Shown piece after piece: positions 51,140-60,736 of a DNA stretch of 64,000 nt. Source of the stretch: Chitinophagaceae bacterium (GTDB lineage Bacteria > Bacteroidota > Bacteroidia > Chitinophagales > Chitinophagaceae); contig CANGIT010000001.1 in assembly GCA_947454155.1 (NCBI GenBank), positions 62,001 to 126,000 of the forward strand, written 5' to 3'. Positions within the stretch are counted from its first letter, which is position 1; each line of letters opens with the position of its first letter. Under the pieces are notes generated by a model. It was not told the DNA's origin. It worked only from the letters and a program-made list of their open reading frames with translations, and did not search any database. The translations under genes and the position numbers were made by a program.

Positions 51140-51400
51140 TCAATTTTGTTTTGGTTTTTTCATTATGGCAACAATTTCTATGCCAAATCCTAAAATGATG
51201 AGTATAGGGGCCACCGTTATCCTTGTAGCACTATAAACTTCTTTGGGATCGAAAACTTTTGTATCTGCACTTTTACCCCCTGCCATCAAAAAGAAACCGA
51301 TGGCAAGCAGTACAAGTCCAACTAACATCAAAATGTAATTCTCTTTTGTAAAGAGCTCCTGCCTGGTAGACGTTGTTGGCTTATCTAATTTTATTGACAT
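51140..51400 (-). CDS. DUF3098 small membrane protein
   Basis: An 86-residue protein with two membrane helices (YILMLVGLVLLAIGFFLMAGG and ITVAPILIILGFGIEIVAIM) around a short loop containing the family's FDPKEVYSATRITVAP. DUF3098 proteins are regularly encoded between ftsX and uppP in Bacteroidota, suggesting a part in division or wall synthesis, but no function is established. It lies 40 bases after the ftsX stop and is followed by an intrinsic terminator. Confidence 0.9.
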   Translation of the reverse strand: MSIKLDKPTTSTRQELFTKENYILMLVGLVLLAIGFFLMAGGKSADTKVFDPKEVYSATRITVAPILIILGFGIEIVAIMKKPKQN

Positions 51401-51440
51401 CTGATTTGGTTTTTACGCTTGCAATATTATGGAATTTAGA

Positions 51441-52319
51441 TCAATAAAGGTCATCCAGTTTCATTTGCAGGTATTTGATGACTGCCCGATGCGTACTGGC
51501 GATAGAAATGGTGAGTCCTAAAATGATAACCAATAAGAATAAGAGGGCTAATCCTGTATTGTCATGCAAAAGCTTGAAATCCGGAAAAACACCTTCAATC
51601 GAAAGTACGGTAGTCCAGATTGCGGCAATGGCAATACCGGAAGCGATGAGTCCATTGATCAGCGCCCTCCGATTGATAGGTCTTGCGATAAAGCCTCGTG
51701 TGGCGCCAACCATTTGCATGGTTTTGATCAGAAATCTGTTGCTGTACATGGCTAGCCTAATGGTGTTGTCGATGGAAAACACCACTAAAACAGTGAGGAG
51801 AATGGCTACAATTAGGAAGATGACGCCCGCAGTTTTCACATAGGTGCTAACTTTGGCTACAGTTTCGGTAGGAAATGAAAATTCTGAGATGATACCGGGA
51901 TAATTAGTCTGCAGGTTGGAGGAAAGGATATTCAAACTGTCTGTTTCCACATGGCTGGCTTTCACATAAAAATCAATGCTTTCGGGAAGAGGATTATTCT
52001 TTAAAAAAGTATGCCAGGTAGTATCATTATCTGTATTCCAGCGTTGGATGGCTATTTCTTTGGTTACATACTCTACATTTTTAGTGTAGGGGATGGTTTG
52101 GATATAACTGACTAAACTATCAATTCTTTTTTTAGGGGCGTCTCTGTTCAGATAAGCATGTACCTGAATGTTTTCTTTGAAGTAATCTCCTGTTTTTCGG
52201 AGATTGAGAAAAAACCATCCTACGATGCCGAAAAGAAAAAGTACGAGTGAAATGCCAATGATTGCATAGCCATAAGACGGTTTACTTTTCTTGCTGGATA
52301 GTTTTCCTGTTTGAGACAT
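51441..52319 (-). CDS. ftsX: Cell division ABC-permease FtsX
   Basis: About 292 residues with the FtsX layout: a cytoplasmic start (MSQTGKLSSKKSKPSYGYAIIG), one membrane helix, a periplasmic domain of about 110 residues, then three helices. The conserved TMQMVGATRGFIARPINRRALINGLIASG marks the FtsX-type permease. With FtsE it activates peptidoglycan hydrolases at the septum; ftsE is not adjacent. The ORF-track start (52481) is rejected because it crosses two promoter elements and the divergent leuS start. The first of these, TATTTTTG, is its own. Confidence 0.93.
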   Translation of the reverse strand: MSQTGKLSSKKSKPSYGYAIIGISLVLFLFGIVGWFFLNLRKTGDYFKENIQVHAYLNRDAPKKRIDSLVSYIQTIPYTKNVEYVTKEIAIQRWNTDNDTTWHTFLKNNPLPESIDFYVKASHVETDSLNILSSNLQTNYPGIISEFSFPTETVAKVSTYVKTAGVIFLIVAILLTVLVVFSIDNTIRLAMYSNRFLIKTMQMVGATRGFIARPINRRALINGLIASGIAIAAIWTTVLSIEGVFPDFKLLHDNTGLALLFLLVIILGLTISIASTHRAVIKYLQMKLDDLY

Positions 52320-52355
52320 AATAGCTGATGTTTGTTGCAATGTTGTTATGGTGCA

Positions 52356-52363
52356 CAAAAATA
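52356..52363 (-). promoter_or_regulatory. -7 promoter element for ftsX-DUF3098(-uppP)
   Basis: Minus strand TATTTTTG, exact TAnnTTTG, 36 bases before the ftsX ATG. Confidence 0.6.
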
Positions 52364-52385
52364 AAGGATTTTGCCTGCTTTGCTT

Positions 52386-52393
52386 TACTTTTG
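52386..52393 (+). promoter_or_regulatory. -7 promoter element for leuS
   Basis: TACTTTTG, exact TAnnTTTG, 49 bases before the leuS ATG. It is back to back with the ftsX element, 22 bases apart. Confidence 0.6.
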
Positions 52394-52442
52394 TAGCCCC
52401 TAAAAACTGATTATTTGTTAAAAAGTCAGAAGGGTTAAAATC

Positions 52443-55223
52443 ATGGAATACAGCTTTATAGACATCGAGCAAAAATGGCAAAAGTCATGGAAAGACAATG
52501 GCACTTACAGCGTGTCCAATGATTCTGACAAGCCACCCTTTTATGTGTTGGACATGTTTCCTTATCCAAGCGGAGCCGGTTTACATGTTGGCCATCCTTT
52601 GGGCTATATTGCCAGCGATATTTTTAGCAGATACAAAAGACTCAAAGGGTACAATGTTTTGCACCCAATGGGCTTCGACAGCTTCGGACTGCCGGCCGAA
52701 CAATATGCCCTCGAAACCGGACAGCACCCTGCAGACACTACCGAAAAAAACATCGCCACCTTCAAGCGTCAGTTGGATAAGATTGGTTTTTGTTATGATT
52801 GGGACCGCGAAGTGAGAACCAGTGATCCCGATTATTACAAATGGACACAATGGATATTTTTAAAATTATTCAACAGCTGGTTCGATCATGATCTGAAAAA
52901 GGCAAGGCCAATGGAGACACTAATTGAGCGTTTTGAAAAGGAAGGGGCCGATTTGACATTGAAACACACGCCAAGCATTTTTACTGCCAAACAATGGGCG
53001 GAATTTTCAAAAGCTGAACAAGCAGATGTGCTGATGCATTATAGACTAGCATTTTCTGCATATGGTGAGGTGAATTGGTGTGAGGCATTGGGGACAGTTT
53101 TGGCCAATGACGAAGTGGTGAATGGGGTTAGTGAAAGAGGCGGACATCCTGTTGTCAAGAAAAAAATGCGTCAATGGTATTTGCGCATCACCGATTATGC
53201 CGATCGCTTGCTGGATGGTTTACATACCGTGGAATTCAGTGAGTCGATGAAAGAAATGCAGCGCAACTGGATAGGGAAAAGTGAAGGAGCAGAATTGGAT
53301 TTTAAAGTTCATTCGGAACTCACCTCCAATAATTCAACTGAAGCTGAGCCCAAGAACATCACTGTTTATACCACAAGACCCGACACCATTTTTGGTGTGG
53401 ACTTTCTGGTACTGGCGCCCGAACACGAAATGGTTCAACAACTGACCACTGCCGATCAACAGGAAGCGGTTGCGACTTATCTCAGCTATGTCAAAAGCAG
53501 AAGCGACCGCGAAAGAATGGCCGACACCAAACATATCACCGGATGTTTTACCGGAGCGTATGCTGTGCATCCCTTTACAGAAAATAAAGTGCCCATTTGG
53601 ATTGCAGAATATGTTTTGTCGGGCTATGGCACAGGCGCCATCATGGCTGTACCTTGTGGCGACCAGCGCGATTTTCTTTTCGCTTCTCATTTTAATATTC
53701 CCATTACCAATATCATTGGTCACCATTTTACCGGAAATGAAGCTCATCCCAGTAAAGAAGCCGTGCTGGAAAATTCCGGATTCCTAACGGGTATGATCAT
53801 GCGCGACGCACTTCCTGTGGCGATTGATAAAATGGTTGAAATGGGAATTGGAAAAAGAAAAGTGAATTATAAGATGCGTGATGCCGGATTCAGCCGCCAA
53901 CGATACTGGGGTGAACCCTTTCCCGTGAAATGGCTGGATGGAGTGGCCACTGCACAAGATGAAAATCAATTACCACTTACTTTGCCTCATGTTGAGAAAT
54001 ACGGACCGGGTCCGGAAGGTGAGGGTCCGCTGGCCAACATCGCCTCATGGAAAGAACAGCAATATGAAACTTCCACCATGCCCGGATATGCCGGCTCTTC
54101 CTGGTATTTCCTCAGGTACATGGATCCCAAAAACAGCAACGCTTTTTGCGACAGAAAAGCCAGTGATTATTGGGGGCAAGTGAGTGTTTATATCGGAGGT
54201 ACAGAGCATGCTGTAGGGCATTTACTATATAGCCGAATGTGGACTAAAGTATTGCATGACCTTGATTTGATTGGATTCGACGAGCCCTTCCGTAGACTGG
54301 TTAACCAGGGGATGATTCAGGGCAGCAGCAGATTTGTCTATCGCATAAAAGGAACACAGACTTTCGTTTCATACGGACTGATAAAAAATTATGAAACCGA
54401 TAAGTTGCATGTGGATGTGAATATCGTCAACGGATTGGAACTCGACACCTCGGCTTTCAAAAAATGGAAACCCGACTTTGCATCTGCTGAATTCATCTTA
54501 GAAGAAGACGGCAAATACATCTGTGGTTCGGAAGTTGAAAAAATGTCCAAATCCAAGTTCAATACAGTGAACCCCGACGATCTTGTGTTGAAATATGGGG
54601 CCGATACTTTCAGGATGTATGAAATGTTTCTGGGTCCCTTGGATCAAAGCAAACCCTGGGATACAAAAGGCATTGAAGGGGTGCATCGTTTTCTGCGTAA
54701 ACTATGGCGTTTGTTCTATGATGAAGTGAATGGGAAAATTTGGAGTGAAGAAACGCCCTCAGCAGCAGAGTTGAAGGTGTTGCACAAGACGATTAAAAAA
54801 ATCGATGCTGATACGGAGCATTTTTATTTCAACACGGCCATCAGTGCCTTCATGGTTTGTGTGAATGAGCTCTCTGATTTGAAGTGTTATAAAAAAGTGG
54901 TGCTCGAACAGTTGCTTGTCATTTTAGCACCTTATGCGCCTCACATCACTGAAGAACTCTGGCATGCGTTAGGGCATGAAATCAGTGTACTGGATGTCAC
55001 ATTCCCTGTTTTTGAAGAGAAATATCTGACCGAGCAAACCAAAGATTATCCTGTTTCTATCAATGGTAAAACAAGAACCAATATATTGATAGACCTCAAT
55101 GCAGAACAGTCGGAGGTGGAAGCCTTGGTATTATCGAACGAAGTGGTACAAAAATGGATGGAAGGCAAGACACCCAAGAAAATTATTTTTGTGAAAGGGA
55201 AAATGGTGAATGTGGTGGTATAA
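52443..55223 (+). CDS. leuS: Leucyl-tRNA synthetase
   Basis: A 926-residue class Ia synthetase. The HIGH motif appears as HVGHPLGY in PYPSGAGLHVGHPLGYIASD, and KMSKS is exact in VEKMSKSKFNTVNPDD. The editing domain (CP1) lies around 250-430, with TTRPDTIFGVDF and GYGTGAIMAVPCGDQRDF. The tRNA-binding C-terminal domain ends in IIFVKGKMVNVVV. It charges tRNA-Leu and clears misacylated tRNA. At 926 residues it is slightly longer than the roughly 860 of E. coli, the extra lying in segments before KMSKS. dxs follows in the same direction. Confidence 0.97.
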   Translation: MEYSFIDIEQKWQKSWKDNGTYSVSNDSDKPPFYVLDMFPYPSGAGLHVGHPLGYIASDIFSRYKRLKGYNVLHPMGFDSFGLPAEQYALETGQHPADTTEKNIATFKRQLDKIGFCYDWDREVRTSDPDYYKWTQWIFLKLFNSWFDHDLKKARPMETLIERFEKEGADLTLKHTPSIFTAKQWAEFSKAEQADVLMHYRLAFSAYGEVNWCEALGTVLANDEVVNGVSERGGHPVVKKKMRQWYLRITDYADRLLDGLHTVEFSESMKEMQRNWIGKSEGAELDFKVHSELTSNNSTEAEPKNITVYTTRPDTIFGVDFLVLAPEHEMVQQLTTADQQEAVATYLSYVKSRSDRERMADTKHITGCFTGAYAVHPFTENKVPIWIAEYVLSGYGTGAIMAVPCGDQRDFLFASHFNIPITNIIGHHFTGNEAHPSKEAVLENSGFLTGMIMRDALPVAIDKMVEMGIGKRKVNYKMRDAGFSRQRYWGEPFPVKWLDGVATAQDENQLPLTLPHVEKYGPGPEGEGPLANIASWKEQQYETSTMPGYAGSSWYFLRYMDPKNSNAFCDRKASDYWGQVSVYIGGTEHAVGHLLYSRMWTKVLHDLDLIGFDEPFRRLVNQGMIQGSSRFVYRIKGTQTFVSYGLIKNYETDKLHVDVNIVNGLELDTSAFKKWKPDFASAEFILEEDGKYICGSEVEKMSKSKFNTVNPDDLVLKYGADTFRMYEMFLGPLDQSKPWDTKGIEGVHRFLRKLWRLFYDEVNGKIWSEETPSAAELKVLHKTIKKIDADTEHFYFNTAISAFMVCVNELSDLKCYKKVVLEQLLVILAPYAPHITEELWHALGHEISVLDVTFPVFEEKYLTEQTKDYPVSINGKTRTNILIDLNAEQSEVEALVLSNEVVQKWMEGKTPKKIIFVKGKMVNVVV

Positions 55224-55378
55224 AACATTTCGTTTATGGGAATCTTTTTTGGCATATTTGCCAAGAGTCGCTGATATTGCCCACTGGCTTCGAAGTTTTC
55301 CTGAACAAACCGTTCATTCATTTGTTTAATCATTTATTAGCTTTTAATCATTACATTTACTCAAATCAACTTTTCAAT

Positions 55379-57301
55379 ATGGAAATCAAACCAGGTGCGC
55401 TGCTTCAGCATATAGACAGTCCCGCTGATTTAAAGAAGCTGGGCAAAGATGAAATGCAGCAGGTTTGTAACGAATTGCGCCAATACATCATCGATGTGGT
55501 GAGTGTTTACGGCGGTCACTTTGGCGCGAGTTTGGGCGTAGTGGAATTGTCAGTAGCCTTGCATTACGTGTTCAATACACCCTATGATCAACTTGTATGG
55601 GATGTGGGTCATCAGGCCTATGGACATAAAATCCTGACCGGCAGAAGAGACAATTTTCCCACCAACAGAAAATACAACGGATTAAGCGGTTTTCCTAAAA
55701 GAAGCGAAAGCGAATATGATGCGTTTGGCGTAGGACACTCTTCTACTTCTATTTCCGCTGCCTTAGGGATGGCCATGGCTTCGCATTACAAAGGAGAAAA
55801 AGACAGACAACATATTGCGGTAATCGGAGATGGGGCCATGACCGCCGGTCTGGCTTTTGAGGCGATGAACCATGCCGGCATCGAAAAAAGCAATGTGATC
55901 ATCATTCTTAACGACAATTGCATGAGCATCGACCCCAATGTTGGGGCTTTGAAAGAATATCTTACCGACATCACCACTTCTCATACCTACAATGATCTCC
56001 GCGACAATGTATGGAAAGCGTTGGGTAAGTTGCCGGTTGGCAAAAACTTCTCCCGCGAAATGGCCAGCAAGCTGGAAGCTTCCATCAAAGGACTCGTGAA
56101 CAAAAGCAGTAATCTTTTTGAAGCGCTGCAACTCCGTTATTTTGGTCCGATAGATGGCCATAATGTCAACAAGCTCATAGATACTTTAAAAGACCTGAAA
56201 GATATACCCGGTCCTAAATTGCTACATATCAAAACGGTCAAAGGCAAGGGATATGAACTTGCTGAGAAAGACCAAACCAAATGGCATGCCCCCGGTTTGT
56301 TTGATAAGGTGACAGGCGAAATACTAAAGAAAACTTTCGATGCGCCACAGCCACCCCGATACCAGGACGTGTTTGGCCATACCATCATTGAGCTGGCAGA
56401 AAAAAATCCGAAAATCATCGGTATCACTCCAGCCATGCCCAGTGGATGTTCGTTGAAATATATGATGGAGCAAATGCCGGATCGCGCATTTGATGTGGGC
56501 ATTTGCGAACAGCATGCTGTTACGTTGAGCGCAGGTATGGCAACGCAAGGACTGAAAGTATTCTGCAACATTTACTCTTCTTTCATGCAAAGGGCCTACG
56601 ACATGGTGATCCATGATGTAGCCATTCAAAAATTGCCGGTTATCTTCTGTCTCGACCGTGCCGGCCTGGTGGGCGACGATGGCCCCACTCACCACGGCTG
56701 TTACGATATCGCCTACATGCGTTGTGTGCCGAACCTGATCGTCAGTTCTCCCATGAATGAAGAAGAGTTGCGCAATCTGATGTACACTGCGCAGTCAGAC
56801 AATAATGAACTACCTTTTGTAATTCGCTATCCAAGAGGCGAAGGCGTGATGGTGGACTGGAAAAAAACCATGAAAGAAATAAAGGTGGGCACGGGAAGAA
56901 AACTTAGAGATGGAAAAGATATCGCAGTACTTACATTGGGGCATCCCGGCAACTTTGCCGTTTCCGCCATCCATGAAGTGAAAAAAGACGGCATTCATCC
57001 GGCGCATTACGACATGCGTTTTGTAAAGCCACTCGATCAAGAGATGCTGCATGAGGTTTTCAGTAATTTCAATAAGGTAATTACAGTTGAAGACGGAACT
57101 GTGGTAGGTGGCTTCGGATCGGCAGTACTCGAATTCATGAACGAACACGGTTACAAGGCTGATGTGAAAATATTAGGCATCCCCGACAGAATCGTAGAAC
57201 ATGGCACACCTAAACAATTATATGATGAGATAGGTATTGATGCGAACGCGATTGCGGAACAATTGAGAGCAATGGCAGCTGTAGGGAGCGTTGTTGTTTA
57301 G
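55379..57301 (+). CDS. dxs: 1-deoxy-D-xylulose-5-phosphate synthase
   Basis: About 640 residues from the ATG at 55379 (MEIKPGALLQHIDSP). The ThDP-binding region has WDVGHQAYGHKILTGRRD and GDGAMTAGLAFEAMNHAG with NDNCMSI. The transketolase-like domain has DVGICEQHAVTLSAGMA and DRAGLVGDDGPTHHG. It condenses pyruvate and glyceraldehyde-3-phosphate in the first MEP step; ispG is at 35 kb. The ORF-track extension to 55154 overlaps leuS and is rejected. It lies 155 bases after leuS, where a near-match element TACATTTA occurs. Confidence 0.96.
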   Translation: MEIKPGALLQHIDSPADLKKLGKDEMQQVCNELRQYIIDVVSVYGGHFGASLGVVELSVALHYVFNTPYDQLVWDVGHQAYGHKILTGRRDNFPTNRKYNGLSGFPKRSESEYDAFGVGHSSTSISAALGMAMASHYKGEKDRQHIAVIGDGAMTAGLAFEAMNHAGIEKSNVIIILNDNCMSIDPNVGALKEYLTDITTSHTYNDLRDNVWKALGKLPVGKNFSREMASKLEASIKGLVNKSSNLFEALQLRYFGPIDGHNVNKLIDTLKDLKDIPGPKLLHIKTVKGKGYELAEKDQTKWHAPGLFDKVTGEILKKTFDAPQPPRYQDVFGHTIIELAEKNPKIIGITPAMPSGCSLKYMMEQMPDRAFDVGICEQHAVTLSAGMATQGLKVFCNIYSSFMQRAYDMVIHDVAIQKLPVIFCLDRAGLVGDDGPTHHGCYDIAYMRCVPNLIVSSPMNEEELRNLMYTAQSDNNELPFVIRYPRGEGVMVDWKKTMKEIKVGTGRKLRDGKDIAVLTLGHPGNFAVSAIHEVKKDGIHPAHYDMRFVKPLDQEMLHEVFSNFNKVITVEDGTVVGGFGSAVLEFMNEHGYKADVKILGIPDRIVEHGTPKQLYDEIGIDANAIAEQLRAMAAVGSVVV

Positions 57302-57444
57302 AAGAATTTGCAACAGTTTAATCGTTTAAATCACTTCGTTGCCTTTCTGTTCACAGGGTTTCATGGTTAACGCGTTGCTGCTTTTGTAATTTCCTGAGTT
57401 AGCCAGTTAGCAGGTTTGTAAGTTGATTATTTAGCATGTGATAA

Positions 57445-57500
57445 TCATCAAATCATCAAACCATCAAACCATCAAATTATCAAATTATCAAATTATCAAA
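57445..57500. repeat. Tandem 8-bp repeat NNATCAAA, seven units
   Basis: TCATCAAA twice, CCATCAAA twice, TTATCAAA three times, ending in a partial TCATC. The units are head to tail with no spacer, in the 208-base gap between dxs and the pirin gene, whose ends converge. The rest of that gap is plain AT-rich sequence with no gene. Confidence 0.85.
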
Positions 57501-57509
57501 TCATCCCAA

Positions 57510-58223
57510 TCATAACCCCATCGGCACTTCAATGGCCAGCAATTCGGTTGCTTCATTGGCTGTAACGCTGAATTGGTCGCATTCCCAAATGCCCAACGCA
57601 TCTCTTTTTTTCAGTTTGATGTCATTTACTTCTGCATTGCCGCTGATCACAACCAGATAAACGCCATTGCCAGAAAATCCGTTGGTATAGTCTATTGAAC
57701 TGCCGGCATCCATTTTGGCCAATGAAAAACGGGCTTCCTGATTGATCCACAAGGCAGCGTCCTCTTCTTTGGGTGAAACAACAATCTGCCATTTGTTATT
57801 CCTGTCTTCCACATTAAATGTTCTTTGGTCGTAACGTGGCGTGATATTTCTGAGTTTAGGGAAAACCCAGATTTGAAAAAGTGTAAGCGGCTCTGTTTTT
57901 GAAGCGTTGGCTTCCGAATGAACGATGCCCGAACCTGCGCTCATGATCTGAATGTCGCCGGCTTTGATAATGCCATGTCCACCGGTATTGTCGCGATGTT
58001 CGATGCTTCCGGTCAAGGGGATGGTGACAATTTCCATGTTGTCGTGCGGATGCGGCGGAAACATGCCACCGCCCATGATGAAATCATCATTAAGCACGCG
58101 CAATAAACCAAAATGAACTTTTTTAGGATCGTGATATCCAGAAAAAGAGAAATAGTAATTAGGTTTCAACCAGCCGTAATCGGCGGATCCGCGTTCTTCG
58201 GCAAGATGGTGAATGGTTTTCAT
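57510..58223 (-). CDS. Pirin family bicupin protein
   Basis: A 237-residue bicupin. The pirin N-terminal motif is FSFSGYHDPKKVHFGLLRVLNDD, and the metal ligands lie in GGGMFPPHPHDNMEIVTIPLTGSIEHRDN and AGSGIVHSEAN (His-His-Glu-His type). The second cupin has lost its ligands, as is usual in YhhW-like members. Some relatives act as quercetinases; others are redox-linked regulators. The function here is not assignable. It stands alone, with a near-match TACATTTC upstream and a 148-base gap to scpA containing no other gene. Confidence 0.9.
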   Translation of the reverse strand: MKTIHHLAEERGSADYGWLKPNYYFSFSGYHDPKKVHFGLLRVLNDDFIMGGGMFPPHPHDNMEIVTIPLTGSIEHRDNTGGHGIIKAGDIQIMSAGSGIVHSEANASKTEPLTLFQIWVFPKLRNITPRYDQRTFNVEDRNNKWQIVVSPKEEDAALWINQEARFSLAKMDAGSSIDYTNGFSGNGVYLVVISGNAEVNDIKLKKRDALGIWECDQFSVTANEATELLAIEVPMGL

Positions 58224-58371
58224 GGTGGTAAGAAATGATGATTCAATAAGAAATGTAAAATAATGTATGTAGAATGTAAAACGAGTTTACAAGTTCCTAG
58301 GACTATTAGTGTTCAATTGTATTCTACAATTTGGCATCCCAAATTGCTAATCACAATCAAACATCAAATTT

Positions 58372-59175
58372 CTAATTCAGTTGATTGAAATCCTCGTCAT
58401 TCAACTGCGAACTCACTTCTTCTTCGCGGTTTTCGTTGTATTCGATGATGAAGTTGTTTCGTCCTTCTCCAATTAAAATTTGCATGTATTTCTGTTGCAC
58501 TAGCTCAAGCATGTTGAGAAAAAGGAAAATGGCATGTATACGGTTTTGACATACTTCAAAAATCTTTTCGAACGACAATGTTTTTTCCCTGCTGGCGATA
58601 TCGAGCATATAGTCGCGGCACTCCTCCATGGTGTAGTCGTATTGCACTACAGTATGTACAGGCTTGTTGTTTCTTTGCTGAATGCGTTGGATCACTTTTT
58701 CAAAAGCCTTCATAAGCTTGAAAAGCGTCACCGCCTGTATTTCTGTGCCTTCGCCCGACTCTTCGCCAATCTGAGCCAGTTCTTTTTGTACATTGCCCCT
58801 TTTGATCATCAGCATGCGCAGGGCTTCCATTTCAGCCAGTTGGGCGGAGGCCTCTTTGAATTTTTTATATTCCAGAATTTTATCCACCAATTCCATCCTT
58901 GGATCAATCTCATTGCCATCTGCATCGAGCTCTTTACGCGGCAGCAACATTTTCGCCTTAATGCGCATCAAAGTGCTAATGAACAAAATGAATTCACTGC
59001 TCAGTTCTATGTTAAGTATTCCTGACTGATGAATATGTTCAAGAAAGTCATTCGTGATTTTGGTAATCGGAATGTTGTAAATATCCAGTTCATCTCTTTC
59101 AATAAAAAACAGCAACAGGTCGAAGGGACCTTCGAATTCTTCGAGTTTGATCTGATAGGAAGGGTTATTGCTCAA
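58372..59175 (-). CDS. scpA: Segregation and condensation protein ScpA
   Basis: A 267-residue kleisin. The N-terminal helix region YQIKLEEFEGPFDLLLFFIERDELDIYNIPI is the ScpA signature, FILFISTLMRIKAKMLLPRK follows, and the C-terminal winged helix has FLNMLELVQQKYMQI. ScpA bridges SMC heads with ScpB in the bacterial condensin complex. The start is TTG (59175); an exact TATCTTTG promoter element at 59204-59211 lies upstream. scpB and smc are not in the window. The acidic C-terminal tail is an ordinary family feature. Confidence 0.95.
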   Translation of the reverse strand: MSNNPSYQIKLEEFEGPFDLLLFFIERDELDIYNIPITKITNDFLEHIHQSGILNIELSSEFILFISTLMRIKAKMLLPRKELDADGNEIDPRMELVDKILEYKKFKEASAQLAEMEALRMLMIKRGNVQKELAQIGEESGEGTEIQAVTLFKLMKAFEKVIQRIQQRNNKPVHTVVQYDYTMEECRDYMLDIASREKTLSFEKIFEVCQNRIHAIFLFLNMLELVQQKYMQILIGEGRNNFIIEYNENREEEVSSQLNDEDFNQLN

Positions 59176-59203
59176 AATAGGGGCATTTAAAAATAAAGGA
59201 CAT

Positions 59204-59211
59204 CAAAGATA
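59204..59211 (-). promoter_or_regulatory. -7 promoter element for scpA
   Basis: Minus strand TATCTTTG, exact TAnnTTTG, 28 bases before the TTG start. Confidence 0.5.
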
Positions 59212-59239
59212 TAAACTTAGCGGCAGTGGTAGTTGAAAA

Positions 59240-60199
59240 TTATCCACCTTTATTGGTGCCGAATTTATAGGCAAAACCGATGCCCATCAGTTGCAGCCAT
59301 TGTGGTGCAGGACCTTTGCCGGGCTCCACGTTTTTAGTGTCGTTATCGTAGATCATGTCTACATTGAAAGTAAAGTTGATATACTTAGTGATTTTGGCTG
59401 TTATGGCATTGGTCCAATAGACATCGATGTTTTTGGGTTCTTTTTTATAATTGGAAAACAAGTCGAGTTTGGTTTTGTACGTGAATTTCTTCCCGAGTTT
59501 AGCGGTGTAGTTGGCAGAAAGAAAGGCCCCGAATTCTGAGCGTGCATTTTTTCCGGAATCAACGCCGTAGAGTCTTTTGATGCCAATGTCGGTTACTATG
59601 ATCCACTTGGCGGTGATGGGAGAAAAGAACAAAGAGAAGTTGTCTTTGGGTCGATAATCAAATCCTTGTGAAAGAATGATGTAAGTGGGTTGAAAACTTC
59701 TGGAGGTCAATGTGGGCGTATCGACACCTTGTGCATTTTTTGAATAGTTGTAACCATTGGCAAACTGAGAACGTAAATTGAAGAGGGAAGCCACGTTCAC
59801 TTTTTTCGACATGGCGAAGCCATATTTACTGACCATATCGATACGGTCGCTGGATTTTCTGCGGCCAAGGCTGGTGGTTTGCACGATACCGTAATTGAGG
59901 TCGAGGCTATTGTCCCAGGAATGTTTATCGGTTTTATAAAAAGCGTAAAGATTAATATACGCATTCAGAGAGAAAGAAAATTTATCACCTCCCGCCGACC
60001 AGTTGCTGAGAGAGCCCTGATTGACATTGAGATTGAAGGCGCCTCCCTTTTTCCAAACTTTGGGAATGGTATCTGCCGGATCTTTTTTGATTGCTTTTTC
60101 GGCCTCTTTTTTCAGGTCGGTGATTACTGCGTCTTGAGCCTGGGCATGTATGAACAGGCATAAAAAGAAGCCTGCCAAGATGAATGGTCTTTTCAACAT
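59240..60199 (-). CDS. DUF3078 domain-containing outer-membrane protein
   Basis: A 319-residue protein with a signal peptide (MLKRPFILAGFFLCLFIHAQAQ). The DUF3078 start is WKKGGAFNLNVNQGSLSNWSAGGDKFSFSLNAYINL, and alternating aromatic strands (LFFSPITAKWIIVTDIG, INFTFNVDMIYDND) suggest a beta barrel ending in FAYKFGTNKGG. It is probably located in the outer membrane. The function is unknown. It is upstream of scpA on the same strand, separated by 64 bases and a promoter. Confidence 0.87.
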   Translation of the reverse strand: MLKRPFILAGFFLCLFIHAQAQDAVITDLKKEAEKAIKKDPADTIPKVWKKGGAFNLNVNQGSLSNWSAGGDKFSFSLNAYINLYAFYKTDKHSWDNSLDLNYGIVQTTSLGRRKSSDRIDMVSKYGFAMSKKVNVASLFNLRSQFANGYNYSKNAQGVDTPTLTSRSFQPTYIILSQGFDYRPKDNFSLFFSPITAKWIIVTDIGIKRLYGVDSGKNARSEFGAFLSANYTAKLGKKFTYKTKLDLFSNYKKEPKNIDVYWTNAITAKITKYINFTFNVDMIYDNDTKNVEPGKGPAPQWLQLMGIGFAYKFGTNKGG

Positions 60200-60228
60200 G
60201 GGTTATAAAATTTGTAACGAAATAAGTA

Positions 60229-60600
60229 TTATTTTTTTAAGGCATCTCTGATTTCCATCAGCAACAGATCTGTGCTTGAAGGACCAGTGGGCTCGGCTTT
60301 TTCTTCTTTCTTTTTTAATGCGTTCATAGCTTTTATCAGCGAAAACAATACCACGCTGATCATGAAAAATTTGATCAATGCCGCCAGGAAATTACCGTAT
60401 TTGACTTCGCCCCAACTCAAATTGGCAATATCATGAACTTTTGCTGCATTGAGGGCCGGGGTCAGCAAAAGTGGGGTGATGATATCGTCCACCAAGGATG
60501 ATACGATGGCTCCAAAAGCGCCACCGATAATTACGGCTACTGCCAGTTCGAGGATGTTGCCTTTCATGATGAAAGACTTGAATTCTTTGATGAAACTCAT
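60229..60600 (-). CDS. mscL: Large-conductance mechanosensitive channel MscL
   Basis: About 123 residues from the ATG at 60600. It has an amphipathic N-terminal helix (MSFIKEFKSFIMKGN) and first membrane helix ILELAVAVIIGGAFGAIVSSLVDDIITPLL, with the conserved pore GGAFG pattern. A second helix follows (FLAALIKFFMISVVLFSLIKAMNAL), and the tail is Lys/Glu-rich. MscL opens under hypo-osmotic stress as a pentamer. The ORF-track extension of 7 residues is dropped. It is divergent from the EamA gene. Confidence 0.95.
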   Translation of the reverse strand: MSFIKEFKSFIMKGNILELAVAVIIGGAFGAIVSSLVDDIITPLLLTPALNAAKVHDIANLSWGEVKYGNFLAALIKFFMISVVLFSLIKAMNALKKKEEKAEPTGPSSTDLLLMEIRDALKK

Positions 60601-60736
60601 GCTTGTTGAATTAAAGGTCAAAAATTGAAGTTGCTTTTTTTACTGAGCTTTTAAGCAAAGCATCAACAAAAAATAAAAGTATTGATTATTGATTATTTGC
60701 CCAATTTTGCTTTTCAATTCAAAGAAAATACTGATC

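Noticed and set aside
57445-57500. Possible CRISPR array
   Set aside because: The 8-bp units are directly adjacent without spacers, and no cas genes are present.
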